Source of the DNA: Rhizobium phaseoli
GTDB lineage: Bacteria > Pseudomonadota > Alphaproteobacteria > Rhizobiales > Rhizobiaceae
Assembly (NCBI RefSeq): GCF_003985125.1
Contig: NZ_ML133582.1
Coordinates: forward strand, 1-64,000
Direction of reading: 5' to 3'
Length of the DNA stretch: 64,000 bases
Shown in pieces: positions 25,046-32,763 of this stretch. The notes under the pieces are model-generated. The model did not search any database. It had not been told where the DNA came from and was given only the letters and a program-made list of their open reading frames with translations. Within the stretch, counting starts at the first letter, position 1; each line of letters starts with the position of its first letter. A program made the translations under genes and the position numbers.

Positions 25046-25207
25046 TTACATCCGCGCCGCTTTGCCTGTATCTCTCAGCGCTGCAGTTGAGGCTGCCGGG
25101 GCGGGTGGGGTGTTCTCGCGTGCAAGGCGAATCTGGCGCCACTCGTTCTCCATCTGGTCGACGACGTGCTGGGGAATGGTGGTCTGGGTATTGGCGGGCG
25201 TCTGCAT
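25046..25207 (-). CDS. Small hypothetical protein (53 aa)
   Basis: The product starts MQTPANTQTTIPQHVVDQME and continues NEWRQIRLARE, with an Ala/Pro-rich tail. The ATG at 25207 has AGGAGACTTCCG immediately upstream, a good ribosome site, which is the main support. The longer frame to 25267 adds an unlikely N-terminus. No family is recognised. It is convergent with the TetR gene. Confidence 0.6.
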   Translation of the reverse strand: MQTPANTQTTIPQHVVDQMENEWRQIRLARENTPPAPAASTAALRDTGKAARM

Positions 25208-25315
25208 CGGAAGTCTCCTCTTGTGGTGGTAAGGCTTCAGGGCGGGGAGATGCATTGCACAAGACAAAAGCCGTGTAAATCAGGGGCTTAGACACTTCAA
25301 ACGATTAAGTTGATT

Positions 25316-25327
25316 TTAATCGATTAA
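25316..25327. promoter_or_regulatory. TTAATCGATTAA palindrome
   Basis: A perfect 12-bp A+T-rich palindrome within a run of related GATTAA/TTAATC elements (25292-25340) lies 37 bp upstream of the GH19-like gene. It could be an operator or a promoter element; no regulator is implied. Confidence 0.35.
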
Positions 25328-25363
25328 GACGGTTTTAACCACGAGATTCGCGGGAAGCGCGGT

Positions 25364-26008
25364 ATGGTTGTCCACATGGATCGGATGTTCTTTTTTGATG
25401 CGGTGCGCGAGGAGCTCTTTAAAGGAGAGCTAACTCAGCCTCAGGTAGAGGGTATCACGGCGATTCTCGACGCCTGGGAACGGCGGTTTGCGCCGGCCGA
25501 CCTCCGATGGCTCGCCTATATCCTCGCAACCGCGTATCACGAGACCGCCTATACGATGCAGCCGGTCCGCGAGACGCTGGCGCAAAGCGATGCCCGCGCG
25601 GTCGAGATCCTGGAGGCGGCCTTTGCCGCCGGCCGGCTCTCCTGGGTAAAGACGCCCTACTGGCGGCCGGACGAGGATGGCTGCTGCTGGTTGGGCCGTG
25701 GTCTGGTGCAGCTCACCCATAAGCGGAATTACGAGGCGATGAGCGTGCTGACCGGCATCGATCTCGTTGCCGATCCCGACCGGGCGATGGAGATGGATGC
25801 GGCGGTGACCATCCTGATCGAAGGCATGCTGCAGGGCAGCTTCACCGGCCACAAACTTGCCGATCACCTGAACGCGACGACCGAGGACTGGGTCAATGCG
25901 CGCCGCATCGTCAACGGCACCGACCGGGCCGAGAAGCTCGCGGGCTACGCCAAAGCCTTCCATGCGGCGATGCGTCCGGATGCCGCGCAGGGCAGGGTGC
26001 GCGGTTGA
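25364..26008 (+). CDS. GH19-like lytic enzyme (chitinase/endolysin fold)
   Basis: The 214-residue single-domain protein resembles phage-type GH19 endolysins. It has TAYHETAYTMQPVRE with the catalytic Glu region near residue 65, CCWLGRGLVQLTHKRNYE near 105-122, and NARRIVNGTDRAEKLAGYA near 180. It would cleave murein or chitin-like glycans. No signal peptide is visible and no holin or phage genes are adjacent, so it may be a domesticated endolysin or be released by another route (inference). The ATG at 25364 is used; an ATG at 25379 is also in frame. Confidence 0.8.
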   Translation: MVVHMDRMFFFDAVREELFKGELTQPQVEGITAILDAWERRFAPADLRWLAYILATAYHETAYTMQPVRETLAQSDARAVEILEAAFAAGRLSWVKTPYWRPDEDGCCWLGRGLVQLTHKRNYEAMSVLTGIDLVADPDRAMEMDAAVTILIEGMLQGSFTGHKLADHLNATTEDWVNARRIVNGTDRAEKLAGYAKAFHAAMRPDAAQGRVRG

Positions 26009-26070
26009 AGGCCCGGGGTCGGCGTGTTATCGCGCGGGCCGACCCTCTGAAATCTGACAGGAGCTTCCGC

Positions 26071-26376
26071 GTGATCCGCCATATCGTCTTCTTCACCGTG
26101 CAGGAGGAACATCTGGAGGAGGTAAGGGCCGGGCTTTCGATCCTGACCGCTATTCCGCAGGCGCGGCTCTTGGAAATCGGCACCAATGTGAAGACCGATC
26201 AGCTGGGTACCGAGATCGATCTTGTCGTCTACGGTGAGTTCGATGATGAGGCGGCTCTCGCCGCCTATAAGGCGCATCCCGATTATCAGCGCTCGATCGA
26301 GCGTGTTCGGCCGCTGCGGGAAAAGCGCATCGCCGCGGACTACGACAGCCGCGCAGCGGTGACGCGGCCGCTCTGA
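26071..26376 (+). CDS. Dabb family (stress-responsive alpha-beta barrel) protein
   Basis: The 101-residue protein starts with a GTG at 26071 that has AGGAG eight bases upstream. IRHIVFFTVQEEHLEEV and the C-terminal YKAHPDYQ segment are typical of the dimeric alpha-beta barrel Dabb fold. Its biochemical role in bacteria is largely unknown. The frame continues upstream to 26005, but without family similarity. It is 62 bp downstream of the GH19-like gene. Confidence 0.84.
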   Translation: MIRHIVFFTVQEEHLEEVRAGLSILTAIPQARLLEIGTNVKTDQLGTEIDLVVYGEFDDEAALAAYKAHPDYQRSIERVRPLREKRIAADYDSRAAVTRPL

Positions 26377-26562
26377 ATCGGCCACCCATGCTTCGATGAA
26401 ATTTCAAAGGGATAAGCGGCTTTCCGCACTCGCGGGCGCTGGATGTTAATGCAGCCGTGAGCCACCGGACTCAACGTCCGAAAAACCGGCGGCAAGCGAT
26501 TCAAAAGATTCGTCAAACGCGACTGGTCATGGGTCAGCTGAAGATGGCGTCCATTCCACGCC

Positions 26563-27786
26563 TCATGAGATGGCCGGGCTCGGCTTCGATGCCAGCGCAC
26601 CGCGCACCAGCGTCATCAGCATCAGCACCAGAGTGAGCGACAAGGCGGCGAGAACGGCTGCGGCGAAAAGCGCCGGGCCGGTGCCGGCGCGGTCGAGGAT
26701 GGCGGTGAAGACGACCGGGGCGATTGCATTGGCAAGGTTCTGCGGCAGCGACAGCCGCGCCGATTGGAGGCCGAATTCGCGCGGCGAAAACAGCGCCAGC
26801 GGCAGAAGCGCCCGGGCGACGGTCATGACGCCGGAGCCGAAGCCGTAGAGTAGGACGAAACTGACGAGCAGCGGCGTCGATGGACTGGCGGCCAGCATCA
26901 TCAGGAAGCTGACCAGCATCAGGCCGATGCCCATGGCGGCGCTGAGGATGGGATTGCCGCGCCGGCCGAGCAGCATGTCGAGGAACCGCGCCGAAATGCC
27001 GAGCACGCCGCGGGCCGAGCCGAGCTGCAGCGCGAAGGCCGGCGAGGCCCCGGACTGGTGGAAGATCTCGAGCAGCGACGGCGAGATGCCGAAGGTGATG
27101 AAGGTGGTGATGGTCGTCGTCGCGGCGATCAGCAGGAAGGCCTTGCGCTGCGCCGTCTTCGACAGCGGCACCGGGGCGATGCCGGCTGTGCCGCCGTCGA
27201 CATGGGCCGCGACCGGTTTCGGCAGGGCGAAAAGATGCAGCGGCAGGCATATGAAGAATTGCAGGCCTGCGCAGATGAGGAAGGTGAAGCGCCAGCCGAC
27301 GGTTTCGTTGAGCAGGCTGAGGATCGGCCAGAAGATGGCGCTCGAAAGCCCGGTGAACAGCATCAGCACGGCAATGACCCGCTTGCCGTTCATCCCTTCG
27401 CGCTCGACGACGGCGGTATAGGCGGGGGCCGACAGGCCGAGCGCGCCGCCGACGCCGATCACGATCCAGGCGGCGGCGTAGAGAATGACGCCGTTGGCGG
27501 CGGCAAGCAGACAGAGGCCGAGGGCAAAGGTCAGGGAAGCCGCCGAAAGCACCCGGGCCGCACCATAACGGCCAAGCCAGCGGCCGGTCGCCGGGCCGAC
27601 GATGGCGCTGACCATCATCATGATCGTCAAGCCGGCAAACGCCACCTCGTTCACCATGCCGAGATCGGGCGCCACGATGCGGCCCATCACGCCGAGCATG
27701 TCGAAGGTCGTACCCCAGCCGATCAGCTGGGTAATGGCGAGCACGAAAACCGTCTGCGCTGAGCGGAAGCGGAAGGAGTTTGGCAT
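26563..27786 (-). CDS. MFS transporter
   Basis: The 407-residue inner membrane protein has about 12 hydrophobic helices. MFS landmarks include GPATGRWLGRYGAARV in the loop between helices 2 and 3 and a long central loop (about 190-215). Substrate unknown. The ATG at 27786 (MPNSFRFRSAQTVFVLA) is preferred; the open frame continues to 27837. It is transcribed alone. Confidence 0.87.
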   Translation of the reverse strand: MPNSFRFRSAQTVFVLAITQLIGWGTTFDMLGVMGRIVAPDLGMVNEVAFAGLTIMMMVSAIVGPATGRWLGRYGAARVLSAASLTFALGLCLLAAANGVILYAAAWIVIGVGGALGLSAPAYTAVVEREGMNGKRVIAVLMLFTGLSSAIFWPILSLLNETVGWRFTFLICAGLQFFICLPLHLFALPKPVAAHVDGGTAGIAPVPLSKTAQRKAFLLIAATTTITTFITFGISPSLLEIFHQSGASPAFALQLGSARGVLGISARFLDMLLGRRGNPILSAAMGIGLMLVSFLMMLAASPSTPLLVSFVLLYGFGSGVMTVARALLPLALFSPREFGLQSARLSLPQNLANAIAPVVFTAILDRAGTGPALFAAAVLAALSLTLVLMLMTLVRGALASKPSPAIS

Positions 27787-28112
27787 TGGTGCTGAAATGG
27801 CCTGGATGCGGGAGCCGCAACGACATAACAGGTTCAATCAGCCGGTAAAAGCTGTGATTGCAATTCGCGGCAGCCCGGCGCGCGCGGGCTTGACGCGAGG
27901 ATCTGCTCCCAGCCTTCCCTATGCGCCTGGGGCCAAGCCTTTTCCCACGCGCAGAAGGCTGCCGCGGCATCGGTTTTCAGCAACTCACACGGGCTGCCGC
28001 CAACAGTCGAGAACGGTTCTAAACACCCTGTATTACAGTGCATTCATTTGCCATTCAGGTCGCGTGAGTACATAGTCGCAGCAAGTTGGAATTACCCTTG
28101 AAAGCATAGAAC
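27787..28112. other. 326-bp intergenic region before feuN
   Basis: The region carries the MFS promoter side and the feuN leader. A minus-strand frame (27834-28043) has plausible composition but no ribosome site and is not called. The stretch just before feuN (about 28030-28110) is A+T-rich and is probably the feuN promoter. Confidence 0.4.
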
Positions 28113-28361
28113 ATGGCCTTTCCTCTGAGCGTCGCAGTAGTGGCTGCCGGGCTGGTGGCATCGGCGCCCTCATCGGACGGCGCGGGCACCCTCGTCCTGC
28201 GCGTGGCAGGCGATTGCAGCGCCGCCGCAGCCCAGGTCGTCGAGCAGACGGGCGGCCAGCTCCTGTCCGTGCAACCGGTGGGCGATAGCTGCATTATCAC
28301 CGTTCTCGTGTCGGGCAACGGTCAGCGTCCGCGCAAGGTGACGGTAAAGGTTCCGATGTAG
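28113..28361 (+). CDS. feuN: FeuN-like small periplasmic modulator of the FeuPQ system
   Basis: The 82-residue protein has a hydrophobic N-terminal signal region (about 1-19, SVAVVAAGLVASAP) and a short mature domain with two cysteines (GDCSAAAA and GDSCIITVLV). Small size, export signal and position directly upstream of the PhoP-like feuP match FeuN of Sinorhizobium meliloti, a periplasmic inhibitor of the FeuQ kinase that is essential for restraining the pathway there. An in-frame TAG two codons upstream fixes the ATG at 28113. Identification is mainly by context and size; I could not compare sequences directly. Confidence 0.75.
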   Translation: MAFPLSVAVVAAGLVASAPSSDGAGTLVLRVAGDCSAAAAQVVEQTGGQLLSVQPVGDSCIITVLVSGNGQRPRKVTVKVPM

Positions 28362-28415
28362 GCGGAATCGGTCTATTCAGAACATGATCGATTTGAAGCG
28401 GACGAAGGCGGACCG

Positions 28416-29087
28416 ATGCGCATCCTGGTAATCGAAGACGATGTCAACCTGAACCGGCAGCTGACCGACACGCTGAAGGAGGCGGGTTATGTCGTCGACC
28501 AGGCGTTCGACGGCGAGGAAGGCCATTTCCTCGGCGATACCGAGCCCTATGACGCCATTATCCTCGATATCGGCCTGCCGGAGATGGACGGCGTCACCGT
28601 GCTGGAGAAATGGCGCGGCGCCGGCCGCGCCGTGCCGGTTTTGATCCTGACGGCGCGCGACCGCTGGAGCGACAAGGTTGCCGGCATCGACGCCGGCGCC
28701 GACGATTACGTCACCAAGCCTTTTCATGTCGAGGAAGTGCTGGCGCGCATCCGGGCGCTGATCCGCCGCGCCGCCGGGCATGCCTCCTCGGAAATCGTCT
28801 GCGGGCCGGTGCGGCTCGACACCAAATCCTCGAAGGCGACGGTCAACGGCACGGCGCTGAAGCTGACCTCGCACGAATATCGGCTGCTTTCCTATCTGAT
28901 GCATCACATGGGCGAGGTCGTCTCGAGAACCGAACTGGTCGAGCACATGTACGACCAGGATTTCGACCGCGACTCCAACACGATCGAGGTCTTCGTCGGC
29001 CGCCTGCGCAAAAAGATGGGCGTCGACCTGATCGAAACGGTGCGCGGTCTCGGCTACCGCATCCAAGCGCCGAAACATGCGAATTAA
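28416..29087 (+). CDS. feuP: FeuP-like response regulator (OmpR/PhoP family)
   Basis: The 223-residue regulator has a receiver domain (1-120; acidic pocket EDD at 7-9, phosphorylated Asp51 in ILDIGLP, Lys101) and an OmpR-type winged helix (about 130-220; HEYRLLSYLMHHMG and RLRKKMGVDLIETVRGLGYR). In Sinorhizobium, FeuP activates genes for cyclic glucan export (ndvA) and osmoadaptation needed for symbiosis. The 3' end overlaps feuQ by 11 bp, implying tight coupling. Confidence 0.88.
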   Translation: MRILVIEDDVNLNRQLTDTLKEAGYVVDQAFDGEEGHFLGDTEPYDAIILDIGLPEMDGVTVLEKWRGAGRAVPVLILTARDRWSDKVAGIDAGADDYVTKPFHVEEVLARIRALIRRAAGHASSEIVCGPVRLDTKSSKATVNGTALKLTSHEYRLLSYLMHHMGEVVSRTELVEHMYDQDFDRDSNTIEVFVGRLRKKMGVDLIETVRGLGYRIQAPKHAN

Positions 29088-30480
29088 GTCGCTCACCGCG
29101 CGCGTGCTGCTGCTGACCACGGTCTGGTCGACGGTGGCGCTGGTGGTGATCGGCCTGCTGATCTCGACCCTCTACCGCAAGAGCGCCGAACGCGGTTTCC
29201 AGGATCTCTTGCGGGCGCAGCTCTATAATGTCATCAATTCCGTCACGATCGGCGATCAGGGCGCATTGAGCGGCAGCCCGCAGCTCGGCGACCTGCGCTT
29301 TGCCCAGCCGAAGACCGGCTGGTATTGGGTGGTGGAGCCACTCGGCACCTATACGACAGCCCCGCTGGTCTCGCCTTCGCTCGGCTCCGCGCTCATTCCG
29401 GTTCCCTCCGTCGTCGAGGCGCCCTTCGACAAGAATTACGAGCGCTACTACCAGGTGACGGACGCCTCGGGAAACCGCGTGCAGGTGGCCGAGACCGAAG
29501 TGGTGCTCGACACTGATGGGCGTGCGGCGCGCTTCCGCGTCACCGGCAATGTCGATGTCGTCGAGGACGACGTGCGCACCTTTTCCCACAGCCTCTATCT
29601 GGCGCTCGCCGGTTTTGGCGTCGGCAGCCTGATCGTCAATGCGCTCGCCATTCTCTATGGCCTGAAGCCGCTCGACAAGGCGCGCGCCGCCCTGGAGCGT
29701 ATCCGCGCCGGCGAGAGCGAGCAGCTGAAAGGCGACTTCCCGCGCGAAATCCTGCCGCTTGCCAACGAGGTCAATGCGCTGATCGACAGCAATCGCCGCA
29801 TCGTCGAGCGGGCGCGCATGCAGGTCGGCAATCTCGCCCATTCGCTGAAGACGCCGATCGCCGTTCTATTGAACGAGGCGCGCGTTCTCGAAAAATCCCA
29901 TGGCGAACTGGTGCGCAGCCAGGCGGAATCGATGCAGGGGCAGGTGCAGTCCTATCTCAACCGCGCCCGCATCGCCGCCCAGCGCGAATCCGTACTCGCC
30001 CGCACCGATGCCGAGCCGGCACTGGAACGGCTGGTGCGCGTCATGCGCCGCCTGAACGTCGATACCGAATTCGATCTCGTCGTCTCGCCGCCGCATCTGG
30101 CCGTCGCCATGGAGCAGCAGGATCTCGAGGAAACCGTCGGCAATCTGCTGGAGAATGCGGCGCGTTTCGCCAAGAGCAGGGTGCGGCTTTCGGCCGTCGA
30201 GGCCGGCGAGGACGTGAAAGGGGCGGAGGCGAGTGCGCGCCGCCACTGGGTGGAGCTCGCTGTCGAGGACGACGGGCCAGGCCTGGAGCCTGACCAGATC
30301 CGCGAGGCGCTGAAACGCGGCCGCAGGCTCGACGAAAGCAAGCCCGGAACCGGGCTCGGCCTGTCGATCGTCACCGAGATTTCCAATGAGTATCAAGGGC
30401 GGCTGGAACTGTCCCGCGGCGAGTGGGGCGGGCTGAAGGCGAAGCTTATCCTGCCCGGCGTCACAAAGGATGTTGCATGA
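29077..30480 (+). CDS. feuQ: FeuQ-like sensor histidine kinase
   Basis: The 467-residue kinase has two transmembrane helices (about 8-30 and 170-192) flanking a periplasmic sensor of about 140 residues, a HAMP-like linker, an H-box in NLAHSLKTPIAVLLNEA, and a HATPase domain with NLLENAARFAKS, DDGPGLE and GTGLGLSIV. It resembles PhoQ-type kinases in length and layout. In S. meliloti FeuQ senses low osmolarity and is held in check by FeuN; the same partnership is inferred here from gene order feuN-feuP-feuQ. Confidence 0.87.
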   Translation: MRIKSLTARVLLLTTVWSTVALVVIGLLISTLYRKSAERGFQDLLRAQLYNVINSVTIGDQGALSGSPQLGDLRFAQPKTGWYWVVEPLGTYTTAPLVSPSLGSALIPVPSVVEAPFDKNYERYYQVTDASGNRVQVAETEVVLDTDGRAARFRVTGNVDVVEDDVRTFSHSLYLALAGFGVGSLIVNALAILYGLKPLDKARAALERIRAGESEQLKGDFPREILPLANEVNALIDSNRRIVERARMQVGNLAHSLKTPIAVLLNEARVLEKSHGELVRSQAESMQGQVQSYLNRARIAAQRESVLARTDAEPALERLVRVMRRLNVDTEFDLVVSPPHLAVAMEQQDLEETVGNLLENAARFAKSRVRLSAVEAGEDVKGAEASARRHWVELAVEDDGPGLEPDQIREALKRGRRLDESKPGTGLGLSIVTEISNEYQGRLELSRGEWGGLKAKLILPGVTKDVA

Positions 30481-30599
30481 CCAACTGCTTGATGTCACAA
30501 AGCTAGTGGCAAACGCATAGCATGCTTTGCCTTAATGCTGACACGGGGACGCTGCACTTCGATCGGCTGTATTTTGACCCCTGATCGTGGTTCGACGCA

Positions 30600-31025
30600 A
30601 TGATTCTACGCTCGCAAGGCATGATCGTTTCCATCCTGCTTCTCGCCGTCGCGCTCACCGGCTGCACGACGACGAAGGGAGCTGCCTCGCGTGGCATTTT
30701 TTCCAGCAAACCCTCGGCATCGGCTGCCTTCATCACCGCACTGCAGGGCGGCATCGTCGGGCGCAGCGGTGTCAGCTTGAGCGACAGCGACAAGCAAAGA
30801 GCGCTCGAGGCGGAATATCGGGCGCTGGAAGGGGCAGCCGTCGGCCAGCCCGTGGTCTGGAGCGGCAAGAATGTTACCGGCAAGGTGGTGGCGGCAGCAC
30901 CCTATCAGGTCGGCTCGCAGAATTGCCGGCAATATACCCATACGCTGACGGTCGACGGCAAGGATACCGTGGCGCGAGGCGCTGCCTGCCGCAACGATGA
31001 CGGCAGTTGGTCGCCGCTCGGGTGA
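30600..31025 (+). CDS. Outer-membrane lipoprotein, 17-kDa surface antigen-like
   Basis: The 141-residue lipoprotein precursor has lipobox LTGC with Cys22 as the expected acylated residue. The mature domain ends with CRQYTHTLTVDGKDTVARGA and CRNDDGSW, the RT0821/Lpp0805 surface-protein pattern. An ATG at 30621 is also possible, but starting at 30600 includes Arg4 and gives a normal charged signal n-region. It lies between feuQ and the ccm operon and probably has its own promoter. Confidence 0.8.
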   Translation: MILRSQGMIVSILLLAVALTGCTTTKGAASRGIFSSKPSASAAFITALQGGIVGRSGVSLSDSDKQRALEAEYRALEGAAVGQPVVWSGKNVTGKVVAAAPYQVGSQNCRQYTHTLTVDGKDTVARGAACRNDDGSWSPLG

Positions 31026-31123
31026 GGCCCATTCCAAGCTAAATTGCGGCGAATAGCCTCAAATCTTCGTCATTCGGGCTTTGGCAGTTGGAATAGCGTC
31101 ACGCTTCACGTATTTGGGCGGCT

Positions 31124-32254
31124 ATGCTGTTCTGGATTCTCGTTGCCGTTCTGACGGCAGCCGTCGCCGTCATTCTGCTTTACCCCCTTCTGCGTGGAGC
31201 GAAGGCGGCTGAGAACAGCCGCGCCGGCGAGGCGGCAGTCTATCGCGACCAGCTGCGCGAACTCGACCGCGATCTTGCCGGCGGGCTGATCACACCGGAA
31301 GAGGCTGATTATGCCAGGGCCGAAATCGGCCGTCGGCTGATCGCCGTTTCTGCCGGCGAGCCGGAGACAACGCCGAAACCCGCACGACATCACCGTGTTA
31401 CTGAGGCCTTCGTTCTCCTGATCCTGCCGGTGCTCGGGCTCTGTCTTTATTTGACGATGGGCAGGCCGGATCTGCCCGCGCAGCCGCTCGAAGCGCGGCT
31501 GGAAAATCCCGGCAACGACATGGCGGTGCTGATCGCCAAGGCGGAACGGCATCTGGCTGAGAATCCGGACGACGGCAAGGGTTGGGACGTGCTGGCGCCG
31601 ATCTATTTCCGCACGATGCGGGTCAACGATGCGCAACTCGCCTATCGCAATGCCATCCGGCTTCTCGGCCCGAGCCCGATCCGGCTCGATGGCCTTGCCG
31701 AGACGCTGATGGCAGTCTCCGACGGCGTGGTGACGGAGGAGGCGCGCCAGGCGCTGGAACAGTCGCTGGCGCTGGAACCCGACAATCCGCGTGCCCGTTT
31801 CTATGTCGCCCTCAGCGTGGAGCAGGCGGGGCGGACCGACGAGGCGCGCCGGGCCTTCGAAGCGCTGGCGCAGCAATCGCCCGCCGATGCGCCCTGGCTG
31901 CCGCTGGTCAATGAACATATTGCCAAGAACGGCGGCGCGGCGGCCCAGCCGACGGCGCCCGGCGGACCGACTTCGGAAGATGTGGCCGCCGCTGAAAACA
32001 TGAGCGCCGGCGACCGGCAGCAGCTGATCCGCGGCATGGTCCAAAGCCTCGACGCCAAGCTGACCGCCGAACCCAATAATTTCGAGGGATGGATGCGTCT
32101 CATCCGCTCTTACGCCGTATTGAACGATAAGGATCGCGCAGCCGATGCCCTGAAGCGCGGGCTTGCGGCCTTTCCGCCGGCGGGTGAACAGGGCCGGCAA
32201 TTGCTGGCGCTTGCCAGGGAACTTGGCATAGCCACGGAGGGGATGACGCAATGA
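31124..32254 (+). CDS. ccmI: c-type cytochrome biogenesis protein CcmI
   Basis: The 376-residue protein (CycH in rhizobia) has an N-terminal transmembrane helix, a cytoplasmic loop with RDQLRELDRDLAGGLI, a second helix (about 88-106) and a periplasmic TPR-rich domain (about 125-375). It chaperones apocytochrome c to the CcmFH haem lyase. It is the first gene of a four-gene operon with ATGA overlaps. In rhizobia, cycHJKL mutants lose c-type cytochromes and fail to fix nitrogen. Confidence 0.93.
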   Translation: MLFWILVAVLTAAVAVILLYPLLRGAKAAENSRAGEAAVYRDQLRELDRDLAGGLITPEEADYARAEIGRRLIAVSAGEPETTPKPARHHRVTEAFVLLILPVLGLCLYLTMGRPDLPAQPLEARLENPGNDMAVLIAKAERHLAENPDDGKGWDVLAPIYFRTMRVNDAQLAYRNAIRLLGPSPIRLDGLAETLMAVSDGVVTEEARQALEQSLALEPDNPRARFYVALSVEQAGRTDEARRAFEALAQQSPADAPWLPLVNEHIAKNGGAAAQPTAPGGPTSEDVAAAENMSAGDRQQLIRGMVQSLDAKLTAEPNNFEGWMRLIRSYAVLNDKDRAADALKRGLAAFPPAGEQGRQLLALARELGIATEGMTQ

Positions 32255-32763
32255 CGCGCAAGCAGAAGCGCTTGGCGGTGATCGCGGGCGGGATGGGTTT
32301 CATTATTGCGGCGGTGCTGTTGGTGATGTTCGCCTTCAGCCAGTCGGTGGCCTATTTCTACATGCCGGCGGATCTGGCGAAGACCCCGGTGGCGCCGGAG
32401 ACCCGCATCCGGCTCGGCGGCCTGGTCGGGGCCGGCAGCGTCGTGCGCGGCGCCGGTTCGACGGTGGAATTTACCGTCACCGACGGCAGCGCCAATGCGG
32501 TCAAGGTCCACTATACCGGCATCCTTCCCGATCTGTTCCGCGAGGGCCAGGGTGTGGTCACCGAAGGCATGTTTGCATCAGGCGGCAACGTCTTTGTCGC
32601 CGACACGGTGCTCGCCAAGCATGACGAGACCTATATGCCGAAGGAGGTGGCCGACAAGCTGAAGGCGCAGGGCCTGTGGCAGGATGGCCAAGGCGGACAA
32701 AGCCAAGGGGGACAAGGCCAAGCGGGACAAGGCCAAGGCCAGGAGGCGAAGGCGACGCGATGA
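32251..32763 (+). CDS. ccmE: Cytochrome c maturation haem chaperone CcmE
   Basis: The 170-residue protein (CycJ) has an N-terminal transmembrane helix (about 10-30) and a periplasmic OB-fold domain with the haem-binding His in LAKHDETYMP. CcmE carries haem covalently from CcmABCD to CcmFH. The start overlaps the ccmI stop (ATGA). The C-terminus carries a Gly/Gln tail encoded by 15-bp tandem repeats, longer than usual for the family. Confidence 0.94.
   Translation: MTRKQKRLAVIAGGMGFIIAAVLLVMFAFSQSVAYFYMPADLAKTPVAPETRIRLGGLVGAGSVVRGAGSTVEFTVTDGSANAVKVHYTGILPDLFREGQGVVTEGMFASGGNVFVADTVLAKHDETYMPKEVADKLKAQGLWQDGQGGQSQGGQGQAGQGQGQEAKATR
32686..32745 (+). repeat. 15-bp in-frame tandem repeat in ccmE
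   Basis: Four units of the pattern GGCCAAGGCGGACAA (starts 32686, 32701, 32716, 32731, the last diverged) encode the GQGGQ/SQGGQ/GQAGQ tail of CcmE. The unit keeps frame, so length may vary among strains without inactivating the protein. Confidence 0.85.

Noticed and set aside
25364..26008. Possible prophage, suggested by the endolysin-like GH19 gene
   Set aside because: No holin, integrase, capsid or tail genes nearby; flanking genes are ordinary chromosomal ones.
27834..28043. 69-codon minus-strand frame upstream of feuN
   Set aside because: No ribosome site, no family, and it lies in the likely promoter region.
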